From assembly GCF_014200435.1 (NCBI RefSeq), contig NZ_JACHBR010000001.1, positions 3,627,501 to 3,691,500 on the forward strand: a stretch of 64,000 nucleotides of DNA, written 5' to 3'. Position 1 is the first letter of the stretch, and each line of letters begins with the position of its first letter. The notes below the pieces were generated by a model. It worked only from the letters and a program-made list of their open reading frames with translations. It was not told where the DNA came from and searched no databases. The position numbers and the translations under genes were made by a program. Below, in pieces: positions 21,597 through 30,268 of this stretch. The stretch comes from Sphaerisporangium krabiense. GTDB taxonomy: Bacteria > Actinomycetota > Actinomycetes > Streptosporangiales > Streptosporangiaceae.

Positions 21597-22151
21597 GTGA
21601 CCCCTGAGCCTGTCCGCTGCGGCTGGGTGACCAGCGCTCCCGACTACATCCGCTACCACGACGAAGAGTGGGGCCGTCCCGTCCGGGGCGACGACCTGGT
21701 GTTCGAGCGGCTCACCCTGGAGGCGTTCCAGTCCGGCCTGTCGTGGCTCACCATCCTGCGCAAGCGGGAGAACTTCCGCGCGGCCTTCGCCGGGTTCTCG
21801 ATCCCCGCCGTCGCGGCGTTCGGCGAGGCCGACGTCGCCCGCCTGCTGGCCGACCCGGGCATCGTCCGCAACCGTATGAAGGTCGAGGCGGCCATCGCCA
21901 ACGCCCGGGTCGCCGCCGAGGTCCCCGGCGGCGTGTCGGAACTGGTCTGGCGGTACGCCGACCCCGGCGCCCCCGTGCCGAAGACCCACGCCGACCTGCC
22001 CGCCACCACGCCCGGTTCCACGGCGCTGGCCAAGGAGCTCAAGCGGCACGGCTTCCGCTTCGTCGGCCCCACGACGGCGTACGCGCTGATGCAGGCGATC
22101 GGCCTGGTGAACGACCACCTCGCCGACTGCTGGGTGCGCGCGTCCGGCTGA
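21597..22151 (+). CDS. tag: DNA-3-methyladenine glycosylase I
   Basis: This 184-residue base-excision repair enzyme removes 3-methyladenine from alkylated DNA. The N-terminal R-C-G-W and YHDEEWG, the FERLTLEAFQSGLSW segment, and the C-terminal L-V-N-D-H-L-A-D-C-W are all present. The Cys/His residues of the first and last motifs form the family's zinc snap. The length fits the family. The GTG at 21597 is chosen over an upstream ATG at 21558 because the family begins just before RCGW and a -10-like TACGCT lies 8 nt upstream. It is next to the DivIVA-like gene, as tagA is in mycobacteria. Confidence 0.93.
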   Translation: MTPEPVRCGWVTSAPDYIRYHDEEWGRPVRGDDLVFERLTLEAFQSGLSWLTILRKRENFRAAFAGFSIPAVAAFGEADVARLLADPGIVRNRMKVEAAIANARVAAEVPGGVSELVWRYADPGAPVPKTHADLPATTPGSTALAKELKRHGFRFVGPTTAYALMQAIGLVNDHLADCWVRASG

Positions 22152-22160
22152 CGGGCGGGG

Positions 22161-22988
22161 CTAACGCCCCTGGAACACCGGCTTCTGCTTGGCCAGGAAC
22201 GCGCGGGTGGCCCGCTCGTGGTCCTCGGTCTTGGCGCAGAAGTCCTGCAGGTCGGCCTCGACCTCCAGTGAGTCCTCCAGGGTGTGCGCCGCCGAGTAGT
22301 CCAGCGCCTGCTTGATCGCCCCGTACGCCAGCGTCGGCCCCTGCGCCAGGCGGACCGCCAGCTCGCGGGCCCGCGCGCCCAGCTCGGCCGCGGGCACCAC
22401 GGCGGTCGCGAGGCCGAGCCGCAGGGCCTCCTCGGCGCCGACCGTGTCGCCGAGCAGCAGCAACTCGCGCGCCTTGGCCGGGCCGACCAGCCGCGGCAGC
22501 GTCCACGAGGCGCCGGAGTCGGGGACGAGGCCGATCGCGCCGAAGGCCATGGCGAACTTCGCGTTCTCCGCGGCGACCCTGAAGTCGCAGGCGAAGGCCA
22601 GCGACGCCCCCGCGCCGGCCGCGACGCCGTTGACGGCGGCGACCACCGGCTTGCCCATGCCGGTCACGGTCAGCACGATCGGGTTGTAGTGCGCGCGCAC
22701 GGTGCCGTCGAGGCCGACGCCCGCCTCCAGGTTGGCCGCGTGCTCCTGAAGGTCCTGTCCCGCGCAGAAGGCCCGGCCCGCGCCGGTCAGCAGCACGGCC
22801 CGCGCCCCGGCGTCGTCGCGCGCCCGTTCCAGCGCCTCCAGCAGGCTCGCCTTCATCTGGACGGTCAGCGCGTTCATGGCCTCGGGGCGGTTGAGCGTGA
22901 CCGTGGCGACGGAGTCCTCCACCGAGTACAGGACGTGATCGTGGCCGTGCTCGTCGGCGGTCGGGGAGGCGGTGGCCGGCTGGTCCAT
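22161..22988 (-). CDS. enoyl-CoA hydratase/isomerase, PaaG-like
   Basis: This 275-residue crotonase-fold enzyme has the CoA-binding GAGRAFCAGQDL segment, an oxyanion-hole region (NGVAAGAGASLA), and G-L-V-P-D-S-G at the place where PaaG carries its catalytic aspartate; hydratases usually have a glutamate nearby. PaaG isomerises ring-1,2-epoxyphenylacetyl-CoA to an oxepin in phenylacetate breakdown. The link is strengthened by the PaaX-type regulator directly upstream, whose stop overlaps this start as TGATG, so translation is coupled. No other paa genes are nearby, so a different acyl-CoA substrate is possible. Confidence 0.82.
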   Translation of the reverse strand: MDQPATASPTADEHGHDHVLYSVEDSVATVTLNRPEAMNALTVQMKASLLEALERARDDAGARAVLLTGAGRAFCAGQDLQEHAANLEAGVGLDGTVRAHYNPIVLTVTGMGKPVVAAVNGVAAGAGASLAFACDFRVAAENAKFAMAFGAIGLVPDSGASWTLPRLVGPAKARELLLLGDTVGAEEALRLGLATAVVPAAELGARARELAVRLAQGPTLAYGAIKQALDYSAAHTLEDSLEVEADLQDFCAKTEDHERATRAFLAKQKPVFQGR

Positions 22989-23812
22989 CAGTGGGCTCCT
23001 TTGTCCAGGTTTCGGTCAACGAATGCCGCGGCGGCCGGCAGCAGCCGGGCGGCCTCCTGCTCGAAGAAGGCGCGGGCCTCCTCCCCGGGCCACGCCGGCG
23101 GCAGCAGCTCGGCCGGGAGCCCCGGGTCGTGGAACAGGAAGTTGCGCCACCCGTGGACAAGTCTGCTACGCGCCGCGAAGACGCGATCGTCCGGGGCGTC
23201 CGCGGGCAGGGCCCCCACCAGGTCCACGGCCTGCACGATCCACGCCTCATAGGCCCGCGCCAGCGCGGGGAGGTCCCAGGCGCGGGCCACGAGCTCGTGC
23301 GGGTCGCCGTCGAGGGTGCTGTCGAACCGGTCGGCGCGCACCTGCTGCTCCGCCAGCAGGTGCGCCAGCTCCGGCGAGGCGCGCGGGCCGATCCACGTGC
23401 TCTCCGACAGGCAGGCGTACCCGAGGAACGAAAGATCGGCGCGCAGCCGTTCGCGCCTGGCGCGGTCGCGCACCGGGGCGAAGACCACGACGTGCCAGCG
23501 GCCGGACCACGCGCTCGTGCCCGTGCGGTAGATACGGGTGGCACTTTCGTCGAGGCGCAGGACGCTCTTGGGCGTCAGCGCGTACCCCGGAGCCTGGGGC
23601 AGGCGGACGGGTCTCAGCCAGTCCTGCCGCACCATGCGGGAGATCGCGGTCCGCACCGCCGGAGCGGCGATGTCAAGGGGCGCCAGAAGGCGGACCAAGG
23701 CCGCCACGGACGCGCGACCGGCACGAATGCGCAAATGATCTCCGTACAGATCGAAAAGCGCGGCACGGGCGTTCACACAGACCAGTTTGGTCGCCGCGAG
23801 GTTCCCGGACAA
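22988..23812 (-). CDS. PaaX-family transcriptional regulator
   Basis: This protein has an N-terminal winged helix (ALFDLYGDHLR, then ISRMVRQDWLRPVR) and the long PaaX C-terminal domain with WHVVVFAPVRDR and a final helical region. PaaX proteins repress phenylacetate catabolism genes and respond to phenylacetyl-CoA. It overlaps the PaaG-like gene by one base and is first in that two-gene operon, suggesting control of that gene by its own acyl-CoA ligand. The start is uncertain: TTG at 23812 gives 274 residues, but GTG at 23776 (262 residues) fits family N-termini better. Neither has a clear Shine-Dalgarno. Confidence 0.85.
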   Translation of the reverse strand: MSGNLAATKLVCVNARAALFDLYGDHLRIRAGRASVAALVRLLAPLDIAAPAVRTAISRMVRQDWLRPVRLPQAPGYALTPKSVLRLDESATRIYRTGTSAWSGRWHVVVFAPVRDRARRERLRADLSFLGYACLSESTWIGPRASPELAHLLAEQQVRADRFDSTLDGDPHELVARAWDLPALARAYEAWIVQAVDLVGALPADAPDDRVFAARSRLVHGWRNFLFHDPGLPAELLPPAWPGEEARAFFEQEAARLLPAAAAFVDRNLDKGAH

Positions 23813-23956
23813 CGCATTCTGGGAGGAGATCGTTACCCATGTGCGCTCGCGAGGCGGGATAATGGGACGTCACAGAAGACGTGAAAGCGGCGGGCGACCG
23901 GTCGCGGGGCTCCGTGATCCGGCATCGCCGAGGCCGAGGCAGGAAGGGATACACGC

Positions 23957-24124
23957 ATGGCGGCGATGAAGCCGCGGACCGGCGACGGTCCGCTGGAGGT
24001 CACCAAGGAAGGGCGGGGCATTGTCATGCGGGTCCCTCTGGAGGGTGGCGGCCGGCTTGTCGTCGAACTCTCACCGGACGAGGCCAAAGCCCTTGGCGAC
24101 GCTCTGAAGAACGTCGTCGGCTGA
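23957..24124 (+). CDS. DUF3117 protein
   Basis: This 55-residue protein contains MKPRTGDGPLEVTKEGRG and a short helical tail (LSPDEAKALGDALKNVV), the actinobacterial DUF3117 family (compare Rv1211). Its function is unknown. The small compact beta-strand plus helix layout suggests a binding domain. The ATG at 23957 has AGGAAGGG upstream. It lies between the paaX-type gene and leucyl aminopeptidase, near tag, as in mycobacteria. It is easy to miss because it is short. Confidence 0.88.
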   Translation: MAAMKPRTGDGPLEVTKEGRGIVMRVPLEGGGRLVVELSPDEAKALGDALKNVVG

Positions 24125-24251
24125 CATACCCCTGACACAACTCACCGACACAGGCGATTCGACGGCCCCGGCGGCCGGGCCGCGCGCCCCGCGCCGGGGC
24201 CGTCGCACATCCGACCGGCCGACCAACCGCACAGGCCGGGGAAGGATCACC

Positions 24252-25688
24252 ATGCCCATCGAGACCTCGCTGAGATTCGCCGGCGCGCCCGCCCACGACG
24301 CGGAGCTGCTGGCCGTGCCCTTCGCGGCCGATCTCACCGCCGATGTCGACCTGCCCCTGCCCACGCCCGCCCTGCTCGCCCATCACGAGGCCAAGGGGGA
24401 GGCCGGCGAGATCGTCGAGGTCCCCGTCGGCGACGGAGACACCGTCCGCCGGGTGCTGCTCTACGGCGTCGGCGACGCCACCCCGCAGGCCCTGCGCAGG
24501 GCCGGGGCCTCCCTCGCGCGCCGTGCCCGGGGCCGCCGCGCCCTGGACGTCCGGCTGCCCGCGGAGGCGGGCCCGCGCGCGTGGGCCGCGCTCGCCGAGG
24601 GCGCGCTCCTCGCCACCTACGGCCTGCGCGTGGGCGCGAGCCGCGGCAGGCCCGTGGCGGAGATCCGCCTGTCGGGGCCCGAGGAGGCCCGGCCCGCCGT
24701 CGAGCGCGCCGAGGTCGTCGCGCGAGCCGTCGCCCTCACCCGCGACCTCGCCAACACGCCGTCCTCGGAGAAGAACCCCGCCTGGCTGGCCGCGCGCGCC
24801 GCCGAGGTCGCCGGGCGCTCCGGGCTGGGCGTCCGCGTGTGGGAGCCGGACGATCTCGCCGCGGAGGGCTTCGGGGGCATCCTGGCGGTCGGCCAGGGTT
24901 CGGTGAGCACTCCCCGCCTGATCAGCCTGTCCTACGAGCCCGACCCCGCCGAGCATGACGGCACGCACGTCGTGCTGGCCGGCAAGGGCATCACCTTCGA
25001 CAGCGGCGGCCTGTCCCTCAAGCCCACCGACGGCATGAAGTTCATGAAGACCGACATGGCGGGCGGCGCGGTCGTGATCTCGGTGCTCGGGGCGCTGCGC
25101 GAGCTCGGCGTCCGGAGCAAGGTCACCGGGCTCGTCGCCGCCGCCGAGAACATGCCGTCCGGCTCGGCGCAGCGCCCCGGCGACGTGATCACCCACTACG
25201 GCGGCCGCACGGTCGAGGTGCTCAACACCGACGCCGAGGGCCGCCTGGTGCTCGCCGACGCCCTCGCCTACGCCGACGAGGTCCTGCGCCCCGACACGAT
25301 CGTGGACGTCGCCACGCTGACGGGCGCCATCGGCATCGCGCTCGGCCGCGACATCGGTGCCGTCTTCTCCCCGAGCGACGACCTCGCCAAGGAGCTGATC
25401 GAGGCCGGCGCCGCCGCGGGCGACCCGCTGTGGCGCATGCCCCTGATCGAGGAGTACCGGCCCGCCCTGGACTCCATGGTGGCCGACCTGTCCAACATCG
25501 ACGCGGAGAACACCTACGGCGGCGGCGCGATCACGGCGGCGCTGTTCCTGCGCGAGTTCGCCGGCGGGCGCCGCTGGGCGCACCTGGACATCGCCGGGGT
25601 GGCCCGCAGCACGGCCGACGACGGCATCCTCACCAAGGGGGCCACGGGCTTCGGCACGCGCCTCCTGCTGGAGTGGCTGGCCTCATAG
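24252..25688 (+). CDS. pepA: leucyl aminopeptidase (M17 family)
   Basis: This 478-residue cytosolic di-metal peptidase releases N-terminal amino acids. The catalytic C-terminal domain has KGITFDSGGLSLKP (about 245-258), the metal and catalytic residues in KTDMAGGA, and the hallmark NTDAEGR (about 325). The N-terminal domain is the variable PepA hexamer domain. The ATG at 24252 is preceded by GGGGAAGG. It lies 127 bp after DUF3117 and converges with the O-methyltransferase. Nothing is missing or unusual. Confidence 0.93.
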   Translation: MPIETSLRFAGAPAHDAELLAVPFAADLTADVDLPLPTPALLAHHEAKGEAGEIVEVPVGDGDTVRRVLLYGVGDATPQALRRAGASLARRARGRRALDVRLPAEAGPRAWAALAEGALLATYGLRVGASRGRPVAEIRLSGPEEARPAVERAEVVARAVALTRDLANTPSSEKNPAWLAARAAEVAGRSGLGVRVWEPDDLAAEGFGGILAVGQGSVSTPRLISLSYEPDPAEHDGTHVVLAGKGITFDSGGLSLKPTDGMKFMKTDMAGGAVVISVLGALRELGVRSKVTGLVAAAENMPSGSAQRPGDVITHYGGRTVEVLNTDAEGRLVLADALAYADEVLRPDTIVDVATLTGAIGIALGRDIGAVFSPSDDLAKELIEAGAAAGDPLWRMPLIEEYRPALDSMVADLSNIDAENTYGGGAITAALFLREFAGGRRWAHLDIAGVARSTADDGILTKGATGFGTRLLLEWLAS

Positions 25689-25700
25689 GCGGCCCCGCCG

Positions 25701-26351
25701 TCAGGCGGCGGTCTTGACGGCGGCCAGCAGGCCGTCCCCCAGGGGCAGCATGAGCGCGCGCAGCCGCTCGTCGCCCTTGACCAGCTTGCCCAGTTCGCGG
25801 ATCGCCACGGTGTCCGGGTCGCGCTGCGCGGGGTCGGCGACCCGGTTGTGCCAGAGCGCGTTGTCGAAGGCGACGATGCCGCCCACCCGCAGCAGCCGCA
25901 CGGCCTCGGCCAGGTAGTCGCCGTACTCCTGCTTGGCCGCGTCACAGAAGACCAGGTCGTACCCGCCGTCGGCCAGGCGCGGCAGGACGTCCAGCGCCCG
26001 GCCGGCGATCAGGCGCACCCTGCTGCCGGAGAACCCGGCCTCGGCGAACGACTGGCGGGCGAGGCGCTGGTGCTCGGGCTCGACGTCGACGCTGGTCAGC
26101 GTGCCGTCCGGGCGCATGCCGCGCAGCAGCCACAGGCCGGAGACGCCGCAGCCCGTGCCGACCTCGACCACGGACCTGGCGTTGATCGCCGTGGCGAGGA
26201 AGCTCAGGGCCGCGCCGCCGCCGGGCAGGATCGGGGTGGCCCCGACCTCGGCCCCGCGGCGCCTGGCGCCCCGCAGCACCTCGTCTTCGTGATGGAACTC
26301 CTCCGCGTAGGCCAGGCTGGCCTCCACCGGACTCGTCGGCGTCGGGGCCAT
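25701..26351 (-). CDS. class I SAM-dependent O-methyltransferase
   Basis: This 216-residue protein of the catechol/caffeoyl-CoA O-methyltransferase fold has a SAM-binding VVEVGTGCGVSGLWLL, acidic D-V-E-P-E-H, metal-site D-A-A-K-Q-E-Y and a later DNALWHNRV. It is the counterpart of mycobacterial Rv1220c, which likewise lies divergent to sigE. The substrate is unknown. The ATG ending at 26351 follows a strong GGAGGGAGAGG. In-frame codons further upstream, up to 26642, run through the tandem-repeat and sigE promoter region and are not coding. Confidence 0.88.
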   Translation of the reverse strand: MAPTPTSPVEASLAYAEEFHHEDEVLRGARRRGAEVGATPILPGGGAALSFLATAINARSVVEVGTGCGVSGLWLLRGMRPDGTLTSVDVEPEHQRLARQSFAEAGFSGSRVRLIAGRALDVLPRLADGGYDLVFCDAAKQEYGDYLAEAVRLLRVGGIVAFDNALWHNRVADPAQRDPDTVAIRELGKLVKGDERLRALMLPLGDGLLAAVKTAA

Positions 26352-26382
26352 CGGCCTCTCCCTCCCCGCTTTCGCCGGACGC

Positions 26383-26418
26383 ACGTATTGGTCCACGTAT
26401 TGGTCCACGTATTGGTCG
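26383..26418. repeat. three tandem 12-bp repeats upstream of sigE
   Basis: Three head-to-tail copies of ACGTATTGGTCC start at 26383, 26395 and 26407; the last base of the third copy differs. They lie between the divergent O-methyltransferase and sigE, ending 26 bp before the sigE -35 element. They could be iterated regulator sites or an unstable mini-satellite. Confidence 0.85.
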
Positions 26419-26444
26419 CAGCCTAGGGGAGTCGGGGCCGAACG

Positions 26445-26470
26445 GGAACTCACGCCACAACGGGTACGTT
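26445..26470 (+). promoter_or_regulatory. ECF (sigmaE-type) promoter of sigE
   Basis: GGAACT (26445-26450) and CGTT (26467-26470) have a 16-nt spacer. This matches the GGAAC/CGTT promoter class used by SigE-type ECF factors and implies that sigE is autoregulated. Confidence 0.7.
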
Positions 26471-26583
26471 GCACGCTTTGAACGACCTTTGTTCGAGCGC
26501 GTGATCGCGAGTTCGGGGAAGTTCGCGAACGCTGACGAACGTTATGAAGGTCATGACGGGTCGATGCGCAAGGGGGCACGTCG

Positions 26584-27303
26584 ATGGACACGGTCCGGCT
26601 TCGTTCGGCCGTGGGTGCGCATGAAGGGACGAAAGCAGGCACTATGGCTGTAGCGGTGGTCCCGGAGAGAGGAGTACTGGTGGACGACTACCACCAGGCT
26701 GAGACTCCCGACGACGCGTTGACGGGGGGAGGCGCCCGGTTGCCGGAGGAGGGGTGGACGCCTCCGACCTGGGAGGAGGTCGTGCGCGCGCATTCCGCGC
26801 GCGTTTATCGGCTGGCCTACCGGCTGACCGGCAACGTTCACGACGCCGAGGACCTCACGCAGGAGGTCTTCGTCCGGGTGTTCCGATCGCTGTCCAGTTA
26901 CACCCCCGGCACGTTCGAGGGGTGGCTGCACCGCATCACGACCAACCTCTTCCTCGACATGGCGCGCCGCCGCCAGCGCATCAGGTTCGAGGGGCTCGGC
27001 GACGACGCCGCGGAACGCCTCCGGGGGCGCGAGCCGTCCCCGGCCCAGGTGTTCGACGACGCCCAGCTCGAACCCGACATCCAGGCGGCGCTCGACTCGC
27101 TCCAGCCGGAGTTCCGCGCGGCCGTCGTGCTGTGCGACATCGAGGGCCTGTCCTACGAGGAGATCGCGGCGACGCTCGGCGTGAAGCTGGGCACCGTCCG
27201 CAGCCGTATCCACCGCGGTCGCAGCCAGTTGCGCGAGGCGCTCGAACACCGGGCGCCGCGCCGTGACGAACTCCCCCCGACCGTTACCAGGGAGGGAGCA
27301 TGA
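26584..27303 (+). CDS. sigE: ECF RNA polymerase sigma factor SigE
   Basis: This 239-residue sigma70-family ECF factor has region 2 ([30 protein letters not shown] split across 2.1-2.2, then [17 protein letters not shown]) and region 4 (LPPEFRAAV-like, then [24 protein letters not shown]). It is the mycobacterial SigE type by context: the anti-sigma gene overlaps it by ATGA, followed by htrA and tatB. It directs envelope-stress transcription. The ATG at 26584 has AAGGGGG 8 nt upstream; a second ATG at 26644 could give a shorter form, as reported for mycobacterial SigE. It is controlled by the ECF-type promoter upstream. Confidence 0.93.
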   Translation: MDTVRLRSAVGAHEGTKAGTMAVAVVPERGVLVDDYHQAETPDDALTGGGARLPEEGWTPPTWEEVVRAHSARVYRLAYRLTGNVHDAEDLTQEVFVRVFRSLSSYTPGTFEGWLHRITTNLFLDMARRRQRIRFEGLGDDAAERLRGREPSPAQVFDDAQLEPDIQAALDSLQPEFRAAVVLCDIEGLSYEEIAATLGVKLGTVRSRIHRGRSQLREALEHRAPRRDELPPTVTREGA

Positions 27304-27821
27304 GCCATCTCGGAGAGCGCGCCTCTGCGCTCGTTGACGGCGAACTCGGCCACGCCGAGCGCGAACGGGCCCTGGCGCACCTGACCTTGTGCGCGGACTG
27401 CCGCGCCGAGCTCGACTCGATCCGGGCGCTGAAGAGCCGCCTGCGGTCGCTCGACACGCCCGTCGTCCCGGCGGACCTCACCATGTCGCTGCTGCGCATG
27501 GCCGAGCCGGGCGGGCCGATCCCGCCGCGGGTCCGCCCGTTTCCCACTACCACCTACACGCTGACCTCGCCGTCGGACAACAGGCCGCGGGGCCGCGCGG
27601 GCTTCTCGGGCCCCGGGCGCTCGCACGGCGGGCGCAGGGCCGGGTACGTCGCCGTCGGCTTCGCCTCGGCGGCCGTGGCGCTCGGCACGCTGTTCATGGT
27701 CGGCGGCGCGGGGAGCCAGCCGTCGTCCCCGCCGGTCGAGATGTTCGCCAACCAGCACCGCACCCCGCCCGCGGGGTACCTGGCGCCGGGGCGTGTCGAC
27801 GGCACCTCACGCCAGCCTTGA
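27300..27821 (+). CDS. rseA: anti-sigma factor RseA (zinc-finger ZAS type)
   Basis: This 173-residue single-pass protein has an N-terminal cytosolic anti-sigma domain with HLTLCADC, the HxxxCxxC zinc motif, a helix that should clasp SigE, a linker, and a membrane helix at about 120-142 ([21 protein letters not shown]). A short extracytoplasmic tail follows. It holds SigE inactive until stress-triggered release. The ATG overlaps the sigE stop by 4 bp (ATGA), so the two are translated together in near-equal amounts. Confidence 0.9.
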   Translation: MSHLGERASALVDGELGHAERERALAHLTLCADCRAELDSIRALKSRLRSLDTPVVPADLTMSLLRMAEPGGPIPPRVRPFPTTTYTLTSPSDNRPRGRAGFSGPGRSHGGRRAGYVAVGFASAAVALGTLFMVGGAGSQPSSPPVEMFANQHRTPPAGYLAPGRVDGTSRQP

Positions 27822-27977
27822 CGTCGGCGGCCGGCGCCGGGCGGCCGTCGTGCCGTCCACGGCGCCGCCGGGCATAGCATCGGGTTGACCCTTGACGGGC
27901 GTCGTTTACGGCGGTCGTATGCGGTCGGAGAGACAATCTGGCGTAGCCGACGTCGACAGCCCGGGAGTGAGCGTTCG

Positions 27978-29648
27978 ATGACCGACGAGACACGTGCCTT
28001 CGATGCCGGGGACGTGCCCGCTTCATCCCAGCGCTCTGACGAGGGGTCCGCGCCGGAGGGCGAGACGGGCCCCATGCGCGTGCGTCCGGAGTTCCTGCCC
28101 GCCTCCGGCCGGCCGTCGGTCGGCCCGGTCTCGGGGCCGGACGCCTTCACCGGGCCGAACCCGTTCGCCCGCCCGGCCGACGACCACCCGTCCGACGCCC
28201 AGAACGGGCCGGGACCGTACGCGCCGCGCGACCCGCTCGCCGACACGCTCGTCCCCTTCGCGGCCGAGTCGCCCGCGGACGACTCCGCGCGGCGGCAGGA
28301 GTGGGCGGCGGAGAGCCCGTCCGGCTGGGGCAACCCGTCGGGGCCGGTCCCGCCGTCGCCCTCGGGCCCGTACTCCGGCCCGCCCGGCGGCTACCCCGGC
28401 GGTCCCGGTGGTTCCGGCGGCCCTGGCGGTCCCTACGGCCCGCCTCCGCCGCGCAACCCGTTCGGCATGGGCCCGGGCTGGGCGCCCCCGCCCGGCGCGC
28501 CGCGCGCCGACTCCGACCGCCCGCGCGGGCCGAGGACCGGCGTGCTCGCCACCCTGGCCGTCGTGATCGCCCTGGTCGCCTCGACCGCGGGCAGCGCCGG
28601 CACCTACCTGCTCACCCGCGGATCCGGCTCCGGCTCCGACCCGTCCTACACGCTTGGCACGCCGACCGGCGCGATCGTCAACCGCGCCCCGGACTCGGTG
28701 GCGGGCGTCGCCTCCCGGGTGCTGCCGAGCGTGGTGTCCCTGGACGTCCGCGGCTCCAGCGAGGCGGGCACGGGCTCCGGCTTCCTGATCAAGGGCGGCT
28801 ACGTCGTCACCAACAACCACGTGGTGGCCGCGGCGGCGGCGATGAGCGGCACCATCAAGATCACGTTCAACGACAGGAAGAGCAGCAGCGCCAGGATCGT
28901 CGGCCGCGACCCGAGCTCCGACATCGCGGTGGTCAAGCCCGACGACACCTTCGGCGCGCCCGAGATCGCGATCGGCAACTCCGACCGCGTCGTCGTCGGC
29001 GACCCGGTCATCGCGATCGGCTCGCCGCTCGGCCTGTCCGGCACGGTCACCACCGGCATCGTCAGCTCGCTCAACCGTCCCGTGACCGCGGGCGGCGAGA
29101 GCGGCACGGAGTCGTCGTTCATCAACGCCATCCAGACCGACGCGGCGATCAATCCCGGCAACTCGGGCGGGCCGCTGGTCAACGGCGCGGGCGAGGTGAT
29201 CGGCGTGAACTCGGCGATCGCCACGCTCGGCAACAGCTCGTTCGGGTCGCAGAGCGGCAGCATCGGCCTCGGGTTCTCCATCCCGATCAACCACGTGCGC
29301 CGGGTCGCCGAGGAGCTGATCACCACCGGCACGGCCAAGAAGTCCCGCATCGGCGTCCAGCTCGACCCGGACTACCAGGGTGACGGCGTGCGCATCGCCC
29401 CCGCCCCGCTCCAGGGGCAGGATCCGGTGGTGCCGGGCGGCCCCGCGGACAAGGCGGGCCTGAAGGCGGGCGACGTGATCATGGAGATCGACGGCCACCC
29501 GGTGAGCGACCAGTCCGAGCTGATCGTCACCATCCGCAGCAAGGCGCCCGGCGACACGGTGACGCTCAAGTTCCGCAGGGACGGCCGGGACATGACGGCC
29601 CGCGTAACGGTCGACGCCGTCGCGGTCCCCACCCCTCAGCCGTCGTGA
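27978..29648 (+). CDS. htrA: HtrA/DegP-like S1C serine protease with PDZ domain
   Basis: This 556-residue protein has a long proline/glycine-rich cytoplasmic N-terminus, one membrane helix (about 189-212), and an extracytoplasmic trypsin-like domain with H281 (NNHVV), D315 (SSDIAVV) and S396 (GNSGGP), followed by a C-terminal PDZ domain (GLKAGDVIMEIDG). It degrades or refolds damaged envelope proteins. It sits downstream of sigE-rseA, as in mycobacteria. ATG 27978 is chosen because GGGAGTGA lies in front of it; a TTG at 27885 would add 31 residues without domain features. Confidence 0.92.
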   Translation: MTDETRAFDAGDVPASSQRSDEGSAPEGETGPMRVRPEFLPASGRPSVGPVSGPDAFTGPNPFARPADDHPSDAQNGPGPYAPRDPLADTLVPFAAESPADDSARRQEWAAESPSGWGNPSGPVPPSPSGPYSGPPGGYPGGPGGSGGPGGPYGPPPPRNPFGMGPGWAPPPGAPRADSDRPRGPRTGVLATLAVVIALVASTAGSAGTYLLTRGSGSGSDPSYTLGTPTGAIVNRAPDSVAGVASRVLPSVVSLDVRGSSEAGTGSGFLIKGGYVVTNNHVVAAAAAMSGTIKITFNDRKSSSARIVGRDPSSDIAVVKPDDTFGAPEIAIGNSDRVVVGDPVIAIGSPLGLSGTVTTGIVSSLNRPVTAGGESGTESSFINAIQTDAAINPGNSGGPLVNGAGEVIGVNSAIATLGNSSFGSQSGSIGLGFSIPINHVRRVAEELITTGTAKKSRIGVQLDPDYQGDGVRIAPAPLQGQDPVVPGGPADKAGLKAGDVIMEIDGHPVSDQSELIVTIRSKAPGDTVTLKFRRDGRDMTARVTVDAVAVPTPQPS

Positions 29649-29650
29649 TA

Positions 29651-29672
29651 TGGGCACCTCGTATGGTGCCTG
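29651..29672 (+). other. small hairpin between htrA and tatB
   Basis: GGCACC (29653-29658) and GGTGCC (29665-29670) are separated by TCGTAT, just after the htrA stop. It may be a weak terminator or processing site. It is too short to be certain. Confidence 0.35.
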
Positions 29673-29761
29673 TGACCGGACCGTGCCGTTAGTCTGGGGA
29701 GAAGCCGCCGCGGCGATCCCGACGGCGGCGGCCACGGCGTAGGAGAGCCTAGGAGATCACA

Positions 29762-30163
29762 GTGTTCGGACTCGGGTGGCCTGAGATCTTGGCGCTCGTC
29801 GTGATCGCCCTGCTGGTCTTCGGGCCCGAGAAGCTTCCACAGGCGGCCCAGCAGGCGGGACGCATGCTGCGCCAGGTGCGCCAGATGGCGAACAACGCGC
29901 GTAACGACCTGCAGGACAACCTCGGCCCGGAGTTCGCGAACTTCGACCCGACCGACCTGCACCCGAAGAACTTCGTCAGGAAGCACCTGCTGTCGGACTT
30001 CGAGGAGGAGTGGCAGCGCCCGGTGAACCCGACCGTCGTCACCGCGAGCCCGGCCGGGGCCGCCGCGGACGGCGCGTCGTCGGTCGCCGAGCCGTTCGCG
30101 ACGACGGCCGTCGCCGAACTGGCGTACGGCGAGATCCCGCCGTACGACTCCGAGGCCACCTGA
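29762..30163 (+). CDS. tatB: Sec-independent (Tat) translocase subunit TatB
   Basis: This 133-residue protein has the TatA/B fold: an N-terminal membrane helix (MFGLGWPEILALVVIALLVF), the F-G-P hinge, an amphipathic helix (EKLPQAAQQAGRMLRQVRQM) and an acidic, disordered tail. TatB with TatC binds twin-arginine signal peptides. The early glutamate (position 8) is typical of TatB, not TatA. The GTG at 29762 follows AGGAG. Its place after sigE-rseA-htrA matches mycobacteria. No tatC or tatA is in the window. Confidence 0.9.
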   Translation: MFGLGWPEILALVVIALLVFGPEKLPQAAQQAGRMLRQVRQMANNARNDLQDNLGPEFANFDPTDLHPKNFVRKHLLSDFEEEWQRPVNPTVVTASPAGAAADGASSVAEPFATTAVAELAYGEIPPYDSEAT

Positions 30164-30180
30164 GCGGCCCATGACGTGAG

Positions 30181-30210
30181 GAAGGGACCCGCCCGAAGGC
30201 GGGTCCCTTC
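30181..30210. terminator. bidirectional terminator between tatB and mrp
   Basis: Two perfect 13-bp arms (30181-30193 and 30198-30210) enclose a CGAA tetraloop. It lies between the convergent tatB and mrp genes. Confidence 0.85.
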
Positions 30211-30268
30211 CTGTATGTCCGGATCGCGGCGCCGCCCTGATGGGCCTGGCCGGGCCTGAGAGGGCCGC

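Noticed and set aside
26600-26700. SOS box near sigE (GAAC...GTTC around 26480)
   Set aside because: The half-sites are 7 bp apart instead of 4, so it does not fit a LexA box.
27880-27925. A sigma70 promoter for htrA using TTGACC or TTGACG
   Set aside because: Two -35-like boxes are present but no good -10 is at 16-19 bp, and htrA may be read from sigE; not strong enough to call.
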